In this document: positions 49,786-61,001 of the stretch, in pieces
Layout of the letters: every line of letters begins with the position of its first letter
Position numbering within the stretch: position 1 is the stretch's first letter
Source: Tetragonia tetragonoides
Taxonomy: Eukaryota; Streptophyta; Magnoliopsida; Caryophyllales; Aizoaceae
Assembly: GCA_038025085.1 (NCBI GenBank)
Contig: CM076143.1
Coordinates: 12,881,501 to 12,945,500 of the forward strand
Direction of reading: 5' to 3'
DNA length: 64,000 nucleotides
Position numbers and translations under genes: made by a program
Notes under the pieces: generated by a model
Database searches by the model: none
Seen by the model: only the letters and a program-made list of their open reading frames with translations
What the model was told of the DNA's origin: nothing

Positions 49786-50118
49786 ATATATATATATATA
49801 TATCATGCTCGTTGAGTACTACTTATTATAGCCCCACTCATAAACACCATACTGAGGCAGCAAAATAGCAGCAGCAGAAATGAACAACCTTAATACCATG
49901 AAAAGGACTTTGATAGAAAAAGAGTACCATTTTATTTAAAGTCCATATTTGAAAGGGAATCTACACTACCACTTTCTCTGATCGACTCTAACGACTAATT
50001 AACGTACAGTACAACAGGTAACTTCTTTCTCATATAGCTAGCTAGCATTCAATAATTCAAGGCCAAGGGACAAAAAAAGGGTGTGAAAACAAGAACTAAT
50101 AAGATCATATTATTTTTA

Positions 50119-51228
50119 TTAATTAGCTATCAATGAAGACATATTTTGTTGTTGATCTCCAAGCCAATCTTCGAGCAACTCTTGAGAGAAAACCAGTGGT
50201 GGTTCAGGGGAATAATTAGGTGATAGTAAATCTAAATCATTATTATTGCTGCTAGACTCGTTACTAAAATCACAAATATCCGAAAATTCCGAATTGAGAA
50301 GCTCTGAGATCAGATTAAAATCCCCCACGTTAATAAAATCATTCACCATAAATTCCATTGAGCTTGGTTGCGAAATTGCATAATCATCACGATCACTTGC
50401 TTGTGGTCGAGGTTGTGGTTGTGGTTGTGGTTGCGGTTGTGGTAATTGTGGCGGCTTAACGAATACTTTGGTGCACCGGACTGCCTTGGTCCGAACCACA
50501 TTGGATTCTAAGGGTGTCATAGTTGTCATCATGGATTGATTTGTCGAAATCGACTTTTTGTTGTTCTTCACATCTTTTCGTGACTTCTTTTGGTGCTTAT
50601 TACTTGGGATGTTGGTAGTACTATTACAATTGTTAGCTTGAGATTTGTTCTCTTGGTTCACCCGTTTGCCCAAATTCGTATTCCAATAGTTCTTGATTTC
50701 ATTGTCAGTTCGCCCTGGAAGCCTTCCGGCTATCAATGACCACCTATATGAATTCGTAAATCCAGTAGCACAACGAACAATTCCATGTACAAGCAAAAAC
50801 ACCACACTTAATTAGATCGAATTATACAAAATAAATAAATGATCCATAACATAAAACTTTAATTAATGTAAACCTGTTGCCTAGAAGCTTATGGAGCCTT
50901 ATAATGAGTTCTTCTTCATCAGGGGTGATGTTGCCTCTCTTAATGTCCGGCCTAAGATAATTTAACCAACGCAATCGACAACTCTTTCCACACCTCTTCA
51001 ATCCTACCAAGTTACACCCAAAAAAAATGTAACAATTTACCATAATTAAAGCTAACCAAATAAACCAAATTGAACTTTTTTCCTTCATTTCTAACCTGCC
51101 CTCTTAGGAAGATTTCTCCACTTGCCTTCACCATGGGTGTTAATGTACTCCATCAATATCTTATCCTCCATTGCTGTCCATGATCCTCTGTTCAATCCTT
51201 CTTTCGCGCAACACGGGCTCCTTCCCAT
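50119..51228 (-). CDS. R2R3-MYB transcription factor, TT2/subgroup-5-like (three exons)
   Basis: Exons (minus): 51228-51096 (133 bp), 51003-50874 (130 bp), 50743-50119 (625 bp), GT/AG introns of 92 and 130 bp; 295 codons. The 133/130-bp exon sizes and intron phases are the classic R2R3-MYB pattern. The start MGRSPCC is typical. R2 is about residues 10-62 ([29 protein letters not shown]) and R3 about 67-113 ([20 protein letters not shown]). R3 contains the bHLH-partner motif [DE]Lx2[RK]x3Lx6Lx3R ([10 protein letters not shown]...). C-terminal to it lies [13 protein letters not shown], resembling the VI(R/K)TKA(I/V)RC element of TT2-type activators, then a (PQ)n run. By family knowledge it should bind DNA in the nucleus with a bHLH and WD40 partner to regulate proanthocyanidin or other flavonoid genes. 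The subgroup is inferred. Confidence 0.93.
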
Positions 51229-51370
51229 CTCCTTAGTACCTTTATATCTGTGTTTGTGTGCGTGCGCGCGTGTTAGGTTGAGATCACTCTATAATAGAGC
51301 GAGAGAAACATAAAATGGAGAATGAGATCTCTTTCAGTTCACTCTAGAAACTAGTATATATGAGAATACA
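51229..51370 (-). promoter_or_regulatory. 5' leader and candidate core promoter of the MYB gene
   Basis: On the minus strand a CATATATAC TATA-like box (about 51354-51362) lies about 130 bp upstream of the ATG. A leader with AC/GC-repeat (ACACGCGCGCACGCACAC, about 51255-51275) follows. Position fits a core promoter; not proven. Confidence 0.4.
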
Positions 51371-51724
51371 AACAAGAAGAAAAGGTATAATAGAGTGACA
51401 TTTTTGGGGATATCCCGTTGGCTCGGAAATGCTGGGAGAGTTGTATTATAGAGTTGGCTTGTGTACGTAAGTGGCATTTGAGAGCAAAATTTCAAAACCC
51501 CTAAAGATGATCTATACCCAATAAGGGTAGTATGCATGGACCACACGGCCTCACCTAATTAGAAATCAACGTGACTGAGTATCTGAAATTGCAATTAGTC
51601 ATTCACTAGAATCTGTAACACATTGTTACTTTCTATGTGCCATTGCATTAATTTCTACGGCTAATTGTGGGGCCTTGCTTTGCATCTACATGACGACATG
51701 ACCATACTCGTATCCCCTGAGGCC

Positions 51725-51880
51725 CTGAGGTATATGGCGCAGTGTTAAAGGGCAAATCTTATCGAGTAATTACATTGAGGGCCGCTAACCATAGTTTACG
51801 GATTCGATTCCCGGTTGATGTGTCGTAATCCTAATCTCGTGATTGGTCTCTCTATAAAGGCCCAGTGTAGAATTCAAGGG
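51725..51880 (+). mobile_element. tRNA-derived SINE (candidate)
   Basis: Internal Pol III promoter: A box TGGCGCAGTGTTAAAGG (about 51737) and B box GGATTCGATTCCCGG (about 51800), followed by a non-tRNA tail. The region does not fold as a normal tRNA because A and B boxes are too far apart and the 3' acceptor arm is lacking. No target duplication found. Confidence 0.5.
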
Positions 51881-52542
51881 GGCGTTCAAAGAGAGCGTAA
51901 TCCTTATTTATGATTAGGAATTTGAAACTCATTACCCTTAATTTCAAATTACAGAATTTGGCGACGTAGCGATCGTTTCTACGAGAACAAAACTAATGTT
52001 TTCATTAATCCAGATACCATTGACGTGGCACTTTCACCATCATGCAGAATGTAAGGCCACTAATTCAGAGTAATTAGTCTCATTGTCGCTAGGTAGGTTT
52101 TAGGACTTGCATATAAAAAGAGAGAACTCTTTATTGAGATAGGAAGAAGTTTACTTTCCTATAATCATACATATGCAAGCAGGGTTCAACGGTTCAATCA
52201 TATTCAACTTTAAATGCTTGAGAGAAATTTCATTAATCTTGTTAGGGTAATTAATGAACTTTGGGTCCATTGTCATTCATCATGATCGAGCCCTTGAAAA
52301 CTAAATTATTATGGAATAATGATTTTGAGTTGACGGATATGAATCTTTGGGCTTAATGCTTGACGTAAAGGATTTAATTACAGGGATGTTGATAGCTAAG
52401 CCACTCATGTACTGATGTACTAAATGATTTGACTATTATTCCTTTTTCACATTTAAGCTTTGTTCAACTCTTAAGGACTTACCAATCAAGTTAATTATTT
52501 GACAATAAGTTAATTATTGGACAATATAAATTTGTACATATC

Positions 52543-52625
<83 letters not shown>

Positions 52626-53383
52626 CTAGTGAGCTAGTACAACAAATTTGTAAACAATAAAGAAGGGGAGGCTCGAATCTGGAATCTAATGTATTCGGAG
52701 GTTGCTCGTAACTTCATCTTAACCATTAAATCAAGATCTTATTGACAAATGTGTGTGTACGTAAATATACATATATACACACGAATTCTAGATCAAGGTG
52801 GTTGAAGTAAATAGCCGTATGGAGTATAAACTAACCCCACTGGTTTTCACGTTTTCATATATTATTGGTCAAAATGTAACAATTTTAGCTGTATAAGTCG
52901 TGTGTAGTCCGTCGTGGAAAATTATGTAGTAGGTTAAATAGGTTGCAGGATTTAGCAACATTTTTGTTAAGAGAGGATATCTTTTGCGTTGAGTATCAAA
53001 TAAGTTTGTCACATTCAAAAAGCAATAAAAAAGTGATGGCAATGTTTGGGGTAAATTTTCCAGATCAATACTATATTGACATGTAATTGACACGTCTCAT
53101 GCTAGAGTTGAAATTATAGTGGCATAACTTCTTTCTTGTGCAATGACAACTTGACAAGTGAAAAAGAAATCAAGGGAAGTAGGAAATCATCGTTCAGTCT
53201 GATTGTCAACTGTTTCTTCCATAATTGTACAAGGAAGTTAAAGCACTGCCAAAAATATGTCTATATCAAAAACATGCTTGGGATCAATTTGGACCTTTGA
53301 AGTGTGCGTTTGGTCCTTTGTACTAGACCAAATGCAATGCATAAAGCTTGGTTGGGTTTTAAATCGATAGTACTTCGTATTAC
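51881..53383. other. Intergenic DNA with a (TA)n tract
   Basis: No gene supported. (TA)n at 52546-52622. Frames such as the 74-codon one at 52869-53093 lack any domain or codon signal. Confidence 0.5.
52546..52622. repeat. (TA)n microsatellite
   Basis: About 38 TA dinucleotides. Confidence 0.98.
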
Positions 53384-53391
53384 GTTAGACG

Positions 53392-53635
53392 TATTGGCTG
53401 TTCACCGGTCTAGAACCGGACCAAACCATGCCACTCACAACCAGTCTTAGACTAGACCGGATCGATTTTGGAAAAAAGAGTCAGTGAAGCGGTCTTATTC
53501 CATTCACATTATTTGCCCGATTGATCCAGACCGAACCGGATTTTAAACCAGACGATTTAGCCGATCCAAAAGCATGATCGGTCTCATCCGGTCCGATCCA
53601 AAAGTCCGATCTGAATCGGAAGATTAATAGCCCTA
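53392..53635. mobile_element. hAT-like MITE related to 42602-43255
   Basis: Dense in ACCGGTCTAGAACCGGACC-type words like the larger hAT element. Right end, inverted, is TAGGGCTATTAA; left end TATTGGCTGTTCA is related but diverged. Flanks GTTAGACG and GTCTCACG match at only five of eight bases. Confidence 0.55.
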
Positions 53636-53893
53636 GTCTCACGTATATAAAAAAGGGGTTACACTCTTTTTTAGCGCCCCGTAAACCCTGTCCTGAATCC
53701 TCAATCTATCTGCAATATAAACTCCGACCAACAATTGGTGATCCGGCTCAATGGAAACAGTTGTCCATCAATGGAGAGTGAGCCGATGTCGGTGGAAAAC
53801 TGGAAATGAAAGAAAAAGTTACACGGTTTTCATTTCATAGAAAGGGGCCAAAGTCGAAAAGCAAATAATATGGCAAGTAATCTGAGGCTGAGG

Positions 53894-54135
53894 ACTCGTT
53901 TAGTTGCTTGTAATCAAATGCAATTATTTTATAGAGTATATGTGGGGTGAAAAGTGAAAGAGTGGGATGAGATAAATGGAAAAAGTGAGGTTGATTTCAT
54001 TATCCAATGTAATCACAATTACTCAATTTTTCCAAACTCTTTTCACCTCTTCTTCTTTTTCCACCACACATTTACTCTGTAAAACGATTGCATTGAATTA
54101 AATTGCATTGCAATTGATTGCAAGCAAATAAACAC
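53894..54135. mobile_element. MITE, second copy of the 1887-2170 family
   Basis: Left arm GTTTAGTTGCTTGTAATCAA, right arm ending GATTGCAAGCAAATAAAC. Shares the TTATTTTATAGAGTA(A/T)ATGTGG segment with the copy at 1887. Confidence 0.75.
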
Positions 54136-54339
54136 CATCTCAGAGTTTGTTTGATTAGCTCCTCGTAAACTAGCTGAAAGTTTACTATAATCAAACACCT
54201 CTGAAAATGAAAAAGTAGTTGTTTAACCAATTATAAAGCTAGCTTAAATGTCTTCGCAAACACACTCCAATTGGGATCGTCTTATTCGTCTATGTCCCAT
54301 AAATTTAACCAAATCTGTACTATGGATTTTATAGAGGGA

Positions 54340-54510
54340 AAATATTTTATTGACCCAATAGTTGACCAACCCACTTAGGTGTTGTGTCTATTTCTCTCTC
54401 CTAGTTTAATTATTACTTTTGAAAATAGAGGAGAGATATTGTGAAAATAGAAGAGAGAAATAGATACAATACCAAGTGGGTTGGGTTTGGGTGGATCTGT
54501 GGATGTATTA
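54340..54510. mobile_element. Palindromic (foldback) MITE
   Basis: A 32-33-bp inverted pair (54366-54398 and 54453-54484; core CCAACCCACTT with CTATTTCTCTC) flanks a loop of about 54 bp. No coding. Likely a short foldback MITE; the boundaries are approximate. Confidence 0.55.
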
Positions 54511-54816
54511 TTCTCCTAAAGAGTCAGGGTTGATGAAATTCTCCTTGAAAATGGGGAGATACAATTATAAAGCCACAAAATTAGTTTAATTTAGTTTAGT
54601 TGTGTTTTATAATTTTATTGAAAGCAAAACCACGCAATTAGTTGAGATAATTTGCTATTGACCTGATCAAACTGGTGTGGTGTACCTTAGAAGATACAAC
54701 CGAGAGTACCCAAATATTTGCGCCTACGGAGCATTCATGCATATTTGGGGCTAGCAAAACAAACAGTTTTCTGCATACAAGGAATGGAAGCATAGAGGAG
54801 ATAAGTTGCTAAAGAA

Positions 54817-55062
54817 TCAAGACATAGGGATACTGCTAGGCACTCTCTTTGGCTTTCCTTTCACGATGGTCAACCTTTGAACACAGCTACTCCTACCCGA
54901 GGGCTGCAGCCCCCAATTCCTACAGCACAAAGAAATGGTCCGCGGTCTGCCCGCCTTATTCCCCCCTCTTCTAGTCTCCACAACGGTGCTTCTTACAGTC
55001 AAATAAATAGGCTCGTAGACTGGTGGCCTTGACCCTAATAAAGACAGACACGTTATAGCCAT
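54817..55062 (-). CDS. Unrecognised 81-codon frame, Cys/Arg-rich C-terminal part
   Basis: ATG at 55062 gives MAITCLSLLGSRPPVYEPIY, then a basic part with four Cys (SLCCRNWG, RSSCVQRL). An upstream in-frame ATG at 55188 would add a hydrophobic segment (LITLLFLITMAITCLSLLG) that could act as a signal or membrane anchor. It matches no family I know. Base composition is higher in GC than the surroundings. It may be a small peptide gene or chance; no expression evidence exists. Confidence 0.22.
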   Translation of the reverse strand: MAITCLSLLGSRPPVYEPIYLTVRSTVVETRRGGNKAGRPRTISLCCRNWGLQPSGRSSCVQRLTIVKGKPKRVPSSIPMS

Positions 55063-55301
55063 GGTAATCAGGAACAAAAGTGTGATAAGTCTGCACAGAT
55101 TGCATCCATGGCAATGCAGGATAGGCTGAAGATAGGTAAAGGATAGGTTGGAGATAGGTGAAGGTAGGTGGGAGATGCGACCAGACACCAGAGCAGTATG
55201 GCTGGATAAAGGTCGAACATAGAAGCGAGAAGAATTTTTAAAAGGGACATAGGTGTGGCAAGTAGAGACATGACTTTAAGGAGGGTATTTTGGCTTATCA
55301 T

Positions 55302-56869
55302 AATTACGACTCATGTTTCTTTTAAGATGCAAAGCCGCTGCACCTGTCAACCTCTTTATATTGTTCTAGCCAAAACTTCCCTCTCAATTTAAATTTTCTC
55401 AGTGCCAATTTTAGTTTTGCAATTTGCAAGGCAAGGTGTTGTCATCCATTTTTTTCAGTCTCAAGAACACACGTCTAGAGCATGAGCAGAGCAACCTTGG
55501 CTCGCCTCAGATGACTTGTTTATACTCTTACTTATCTTCTTAGATCTATCTGTGTCACCCCATTTTGCAGATCATGTGAGCAAATCCTACACAAGTATTC
55601 TGTGCAGCACAACAGATTTTTGCTCTGTTTCAAGCTGTCAGCAGTTTTGGGAACAACCACGATTGCCACAGTAGAACTAAAGTTATGGTAAAAATTTATG
55701 GAAACCAACAAGGAACTAATGTAGATGATATGAGTCCTTATCAATAGTTATAGTATTAGAATGACAAAATTAAGAAGACCTGCATTTAGCTCATTTCGAG
55801 CTCCTAGCTCTATTAGGGCCCTCCGGCCCTAGGATGACATGTTTTTAAACTTAACAAAGTAAAGACTTCATATGGCTGCAAAAATGTGGTAGTACACACA
55901 GAAATGACAGCTAACATAGCAGCAAACATAGCAGCTAATGACATTCTCTCTGAGACTATGACTGGACTGGCAAGCTTATATTAAAGCTAACTCGCATTTC
56001 ATTTCAATTTCTTTTGTAGGTAATGTTGTACAGGCATCATTCTTGAAACATGGCAGACACGAATTGCATAATGTTTGAGTATGAACAACAGCTGGATCCC
56101 CCATCTCTGCCTTTCAAACAGTTCCCCACAATCCATTACAGACACTCTAGACACGTTACTAAAACCAAAAGCCTCAAGGCCTTGATCAGAGGAGTGTGTT
56201 CGTCTTCCTTCACTTAAACCAAATAGGATGACAGCAAAAGGCTGGGTTTCGGAAGCGCTTAACGTGCATTATACAACCTACCAAGCAAAGACAACGATAA
56301 GGCCGAGACTCTCAAGTCTCAATTTAACTGTCAAGGCTACTCAGCACTTCCTTATCCAAGATGGGGTGGGTCAGGTGAAGGTCATTTCTTACCTATCTAA
56401 AAGAACCAATAAACCCAAGACAAGCAAAATGATCCCGGCCAATATAGGTCTGTGCAAAACCCTTCACTAAGTACAATTATCTTAATTCACTCCTCAACCT
56501 ACTATGCAAAGACAACATCAAAATCTGAAGAGAAAGAACACCAAATGCCCATGAATCTACAATCAACAATCCACAAGAGCTTCCACTCTTTCATCACTTC
56601 ATAAACAATATTTAATAAAAAAAACAGCAGTAGCAACAAATAGCAAATTCATTAGGGATTTGAATACAATCAATCAAGCTATTATAACACATAATCAGAT
56701 AAAAAGAACAGCCATTTACTTAATTCGTGACAAAAGCTTCCCAAAGTCACATTACTCATTAGGTCACTAAAATTTTGCATTCACAAATAGCCCAAAACTC
56801 AGGGCTATCAATAATACCAAAACAATTATACAAAGATCACTTATTATGATTCAATGCAGCAATGTACTA
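55302..56869. other. 3' flank of the A/B-barrel gene; intergenic
   Basis: No gene supported. 56150-56620 is collinear with 62740-63180 (words such as TTCGTCTTCCTTCACTTAAA and CAAGCAAAGACAAC), showing that the duplication includes this flank. The proximal part (56770-56869) is likely the 3' UTR of the gene at 56870. Confidence 0.5.
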
Positions 56870-57631
56870 TTAATTTCCATACACATAATCAACAACAACA
56901 AGATCATCAATAAAATCCCTAACCTTATCTTTCTCATTAGCAATCTCCAAATTCCCATCAACAGAATTCAATTCATCAACCCCATTAAAAAACCCAATTG
57001 AAGCAATCGAAAACCCTTTAGCTCTAGCCGGTGAAAAATTCTCCCCAAAACTAATTTCATTAACACAATTAATCTTTTCCTTCAACCCACCAATTACTTC
57101 AAGCACCTCATTTTTCTCTCTCTCTCCAACTCCTTCCTTGAGCTTAATGAGCTGGAGTCTCATAGCTGAACCTGGGTGAGGGAAAGAAAGGAGAGAGAGA
57201 TTAGTGGGCGCCACCCAGTCAACAGCCATGATGTCATCACAGATAGGGATGACGTTAGATTTGACAACATCTTGATGGGCCGGGTGGGCTGAGTATTGGG
57301 CTAGGTTTTCTTTGGATGAGTAGCGAGAATGGAGGATGTGGGTGAAATTGGATTGGGTTTTGTGGATTGGGCCGGCGGTGATATGGAGAACTGAAGAGAG
57401 AGAGTGGAGAGAGTTGAGACCGTTTAGCATTGTTGAGATTTGGGGTTGGGGTGTGTTGGGCTTGACGTTGAAGAGGACGATGTGTTCGATGAGAGTAGAG
57501 GGGGAAGAAGACATTGTGGCGAAGAGAGAGAAAGAGTGGCGACGGTGGCGGTGGTTGTTGGTGATGAGAGAGAGGGTTGTTGCTACTGCTCGGGTGGTGA
57601 AGAGTTGACGGGCTACCGTTGTGGAGAGCAT
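56870..57631 (-). CDS. Stress-response A/B barrel (Dabb) domain protein, UP3-like
   Basis: Single exon, 253 codons. Residues 1-40 (MLSTTVARQLFTTRAVATTL..., rich in Ser/Arg/Thr, no acidic residue) look like a plastid or mitochondrial transit peptide; an internal Met at residue 40 (MSSSPSTLIEHIVLFNV) begins the mature-like part. Domain 1 is about 46-140 (HIVLFNVKP, SNFTHILHSRYSSKENLAQY, HPAHQDVVK). Domain 2 is about 157-250 (LIKLKEGVGEREKNEVL, FSPARAKGFSIASIGFF, VRDFIDDLVVVDYV). Two tandem Dabb (PF07876) domains and this length match the Arabidopsis UP3-type proteins, whose biochemical role is not established. No lesions. A tandem paralog starts at 63661. Confidence 0.92.
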   Translation of the reverse strand: MLSTTVARQLFTTRAVATTLSLITNNHRHRRHSFSLFATMSSSPSTLIEHIVLFNVKPNTPQPQISTMLNGLNSLHSLSSVLHITAGPIHKTQSNFTHILHSRYSSKENLAQYSAHPAHQDVVKSNVIPICDDIMAVDWVAPTNLSLLSFPHPGSAMRLQLIKLKEGVGEREKNEVLEVIGGLKEKINCVNEISFGENFSPARAKGFSIASIGFFNGVDELNSVDGNLEIANEKDKVRDFIDDLVVVDYVYGN

Positions 57632-57716
57632 TTTTTGTCAAGATGAAATTCCTTTTCTTTTTTCATAGTCCGAAAGATTTGTCAAAATGAAATTGAAAGG
57701 GACATACGGAGCTGTC

Positions 57717-58029
57717 TAGGCCTGTGCAACGTGCCGGGCTGGGCTGGCCTATTTAATTAGATCGGATCAGATCGAGTATGTTTGTGGTGTGGGTCGGATC
57801 AGTCCATTTTGGCCCATTTTAGTTTCAAAAAATATTTTTTAATAATAAAATATTCACTGGGTTGATATATTTTTGATCCGGTATTACCCATTTAACTTTT
57901 ACATTGACCGGCTCATTTTGACCCTCCTAATTACAATTGTAAACGGGCTATGACCGCTGGGCAATGGCCTGATCCGGGTCGCTTACAGCCTTACAGGGTC
58001 CCTTCCTATCTCCCACTTGCCCAGGTCTA
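57717..58029. mobile_element. hAT MITE with 8-bp target duplication, upstream of the A/B-barrel gene
   Basis: The ends TAGGCCTGTGCAACGTG and, inverted, TAGACCTGGGCAAGTGG are a 17-bp terminal inverted pair. Flanks GAGCTGTC and GAGCTATC match at seven of eight bases. It lies only about 85 bp upstream of the gene's ATG, so in its promoter or leader. Confidence 0.88.
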
Positions 58030-58790
58030 GAGCTATCAAAAAATAACTCGAATGAGCAAAACATGAGAGCACAGTAGTAAAGTTCTCAACCCTTCAATTT
58101 ATATATTTTTTTTGTTCATACCAGGGGTATTTACTGTCGATTACAATGACTATTTCCCCACGCAGGCTAGGTTTGGGGTTCAAAACTCATTTCCCACAAT
58201 TTATAATTGAGGGTGATATTAATTGTTATGGGTTTTTTAGCTCACACACTGATCCATTTTTTCAAGGTCCTAACACAATTTTCTCGTCTCGAGCATGATT
58301 AATTAAGATCCGGTAAAATGAAGTAAAAAATAAATTTGACTCAAAATCCAACCCGAAGCCAAATAACATGTTCCGTAATCAGATAGATTAACCATTTGAC
58401 ATGTCTAAATATAGTACTTATACAATTTTATTACTCGAACCAAAAGATTAAATTTTATCATTTGGGCCATATGGGATAATGTTATAGTGATATGGACCAT
58501 AAGGTACGGTATGACTCTTCCACCAAAAAAAAAGGTACGGTATGACTCTGAAAAAGAAAGAACAAGATTAAATTTTACAAAACTTTACTCGTAGAAAATC
58601 TTTTATTTCATGGGCGATCATAAAACTTTTATCTCTTTGATCACTAATCCATTATTAATCAAAAAAATTGTACCAAAATCATAATTCTACTCCTACAATG
58701 ATTCTGAAATTCCTTTTGCCCTATATATTTACTATTCCACAATCCCTCTTTCGTTGTCTATTACATATCCATATGTAGGTTTAGTGATAA
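58030..58790. other. Intergenic, no gene seen
   Basis: AT-rich. A 16-17-bp direct repeat AAGGTACGGTATGACTCT occurs at about 58501 and 58531. Nothing else recognisable. Confidence 0.5.
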
Positions 58791-59571
58791 CTAGTTACAT
58801 TCCCGTGCGATGCACGGTTTGTGTTTTAATATTGAATAAAATATTTCTATATGTACAAATTTGTAAGATATCTTTCGCATATGTCATATCTAGATACAAA
58901 AATCATCTTCTATGAACATCTCCCTTAATATGGTATAAACCATATTGCATCAATTGTAGGGCAAAATACAAAAAATATACAATTTCTCATTTTATCGTTT
59001 TAATATATAAATCCGTTGGTTTGTATAGCCTAACTTATTTATTATTTTTATTGTAATTTATTCCAATATCTAGTAAAAAATATCACTACCACTACTACTA
59101 CAATACTACTATTATTTTTGTAGTGTAATTTACTTTAGTATCCAGCCCAATCAAAAAAAATATCGTAAGTATCAAATGGATGCATTAAAATTAAGTTCAA
59201 ATTTTTTGAATTGGAACTGTGAATAGATAAGCCCAAGTTAAAATTAAAATTTCAATTTGAATACCGATCTAAATGTTCACTCCAAATCAAATAGTTTGAT
59301 TTGGCTCGGTACAGATTTTGTAATCAATCCTAAAAAATTTCAACAATAACAATACATTAATTTTTCAAAGTACATTAATTAACCACTTAATAGTTAAACT
59401 AATTAAATTGACAACATACATTGAATCATGAGTTAATAATGTTTGGATCAATTCAAAGTATTAATGTACTGCATTAATTGTTAGTATGACTTGGATTACA
59501 CATGTCAACTAATGATGATAGGAACGCCTATGTGGATGCCTACGTATCCTTCTAGCAATTGTGCTTATTCA

Positions 59572-59573
<2 letters not shown>

Positions 59574-59663
<90 letters not shown>
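59574..59663. repeat. (TA)n microsatellite
   Basis: About 45 TA dinucleotides inside the Helitron body. Confidence 0.98.
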
Positions 59664-59664
<1 letters not shown>

Positions 59665-60694
59665 CGCAAAAACTCGTGAATATCTCTCAAAAATAAAGAT
59701 AACTCCCTAGATGATACCTCATGACTGTTTTATCGCATGGTATAAAATGTCCCTTTAAATCGATCTACATCAAAATTAGAATGAATGTAAAGAAGATTTA
59801 TTTATATATAAACATAGATCGATCTATAAAAGATTAAAGATCAAGTTAAATACATATGACATCAAATTGTTAAGGTATTGTTGTTGTGAACATGTTGCAT
59901 CTACGTGTCATCTTCACACAAACATTTTTTCTTATGTGGCGTCCTACATCTCATCACCACATGAAAATCACCCAACTTTTATAAAACATATATCTCATAT
60001 TTGAAACTTTTTTTCAAATCCAATCCATTGAAGTAGGATTTATAATTTTCTAACTTATGTAACTAAAGTTATTTTATTTTCTAATATACAAAAATGCTAA
60101 TAAATATGTAATAAAGCCAACTAATGATGATGCATTAATAGATTGACACTTGGATGGTAAGTTAGGCTATGTACCAAGATTTGCTTATGTGGCACTTAGG
60201 TGTTATCGTTATACGAATTTACACCTCCTACGTGGCGTCCTACGTATCATGCCCACACGAATGGGACTCACTTTTATACATATACCGATGTGGCGCCTAT
60301 GTGTCATCTTCACACAAACGACATATTCTTCCCATTTGGCATCTCACATGTCCTCCAGCGAAAATAACCTAATTTTATAGGACATAGTACATATGTATCT
60401 CATTTTGAAGTATTTTTCAAACCCTATTCAATGGAGTAAGATTTAAAAAATTTTGAGTTACGCAACTAAAGTTATTTTATTTTTTAATTTGAGAATATGA
60501 TAATAAATATGTAATTAAATCAACTAATGATTAGGCATTAATGGTGGATGATGTGTCATATTATGTGGCATGCTTGTGCTTACGTGTCATCACTATATGA
60601 AAGGGCCGCTTGCGTGGCATCACACGTGTCGTCCTTATACAATTAAGTCCCCTGCGTGGCGTTCCACATGTCGTGGCCACACAAAATGAACTCA

Positions 60695-60698
<4 letters not shown>

Positions 60699-60778
<80 letters not shown>
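60699..60778. repeat. (TA)n microsatellite
   Basis: 40 TA dinucleotides between the Helitron repeat word CTCACTTTTA and the truncated hAT copy. The poly-Tyr/Ile frames here are artefacts. Confidence 0.98.
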
Positions 60779-60779
<1 letters not shown>

Positions 60780-61001
60780 TTCTATGCCATCAAATTTCTC
60801 AATCATATGAATGTCCTTATAGGTCATTTTACATATAATCAGCTAATGTTACCAGCCAATGTTACCAAACATCTCTTTCCAGACATCCAATGTTACCAGC
60901 AGGTCAAATCAGCTAACAATACCATCCATCGACCACCAGCCACCAGCTATCAGCCAACAGCTAATGTCACCAGCCAATTGCCAAATAGGGCCAATGTTTT
61001 C
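60777..61001. mobile_element. Half copy of the 2732-3169 hAT-like element, inverted
   Basis: Reverse complement of 2732-2950 with about 10% differences, ending at the same terminus (GGCCCTATTTGGCAATTGG). The other half of the element is missing and its place is taken by the (TA)n. Confidence 0.75.

Larger units (their letters stand above)
58791..60780 (-). mobile_element. Helitron, non-autonomous (copy B)
   Basis: The minus-strand 3' end is at 58791: hairpin CCGTGCATCGCACGG, AATGTAA, CTAG, T. Body homologous to 13265-14241 inverted. To the right it contains repeat units about 403 bp apart (AACTAAAGTTATTTTATTTT at 60061 and 60464), each with TGTGGC(G/A)TC..ACGTGTCAT words. No Rep/helicase gene. 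The 5' end is uncertain; the (TA)n at 60699-60778 is taken as the approximate limit. Confidence 0.6.

Noticed and set aside
51735..51815. A functional tRNA gene on the plus strand
   Set aside because: Spacing between boxes is too large and no cloverleaf can be drawn; a SINE fits better.
57255..57646. Three open frames over the start of the A/B-barrel gene
   Set aside because: Alternative-frame shadows of the real coding sequence; Pro/His- and Trp/Arg/Glu-rich by codon bias.
60561..60838. Frames encoding long Tyr-Ile repeats
   Set aside because: They are translations of a (TA)40 microsatellite on both strands, not proteins.
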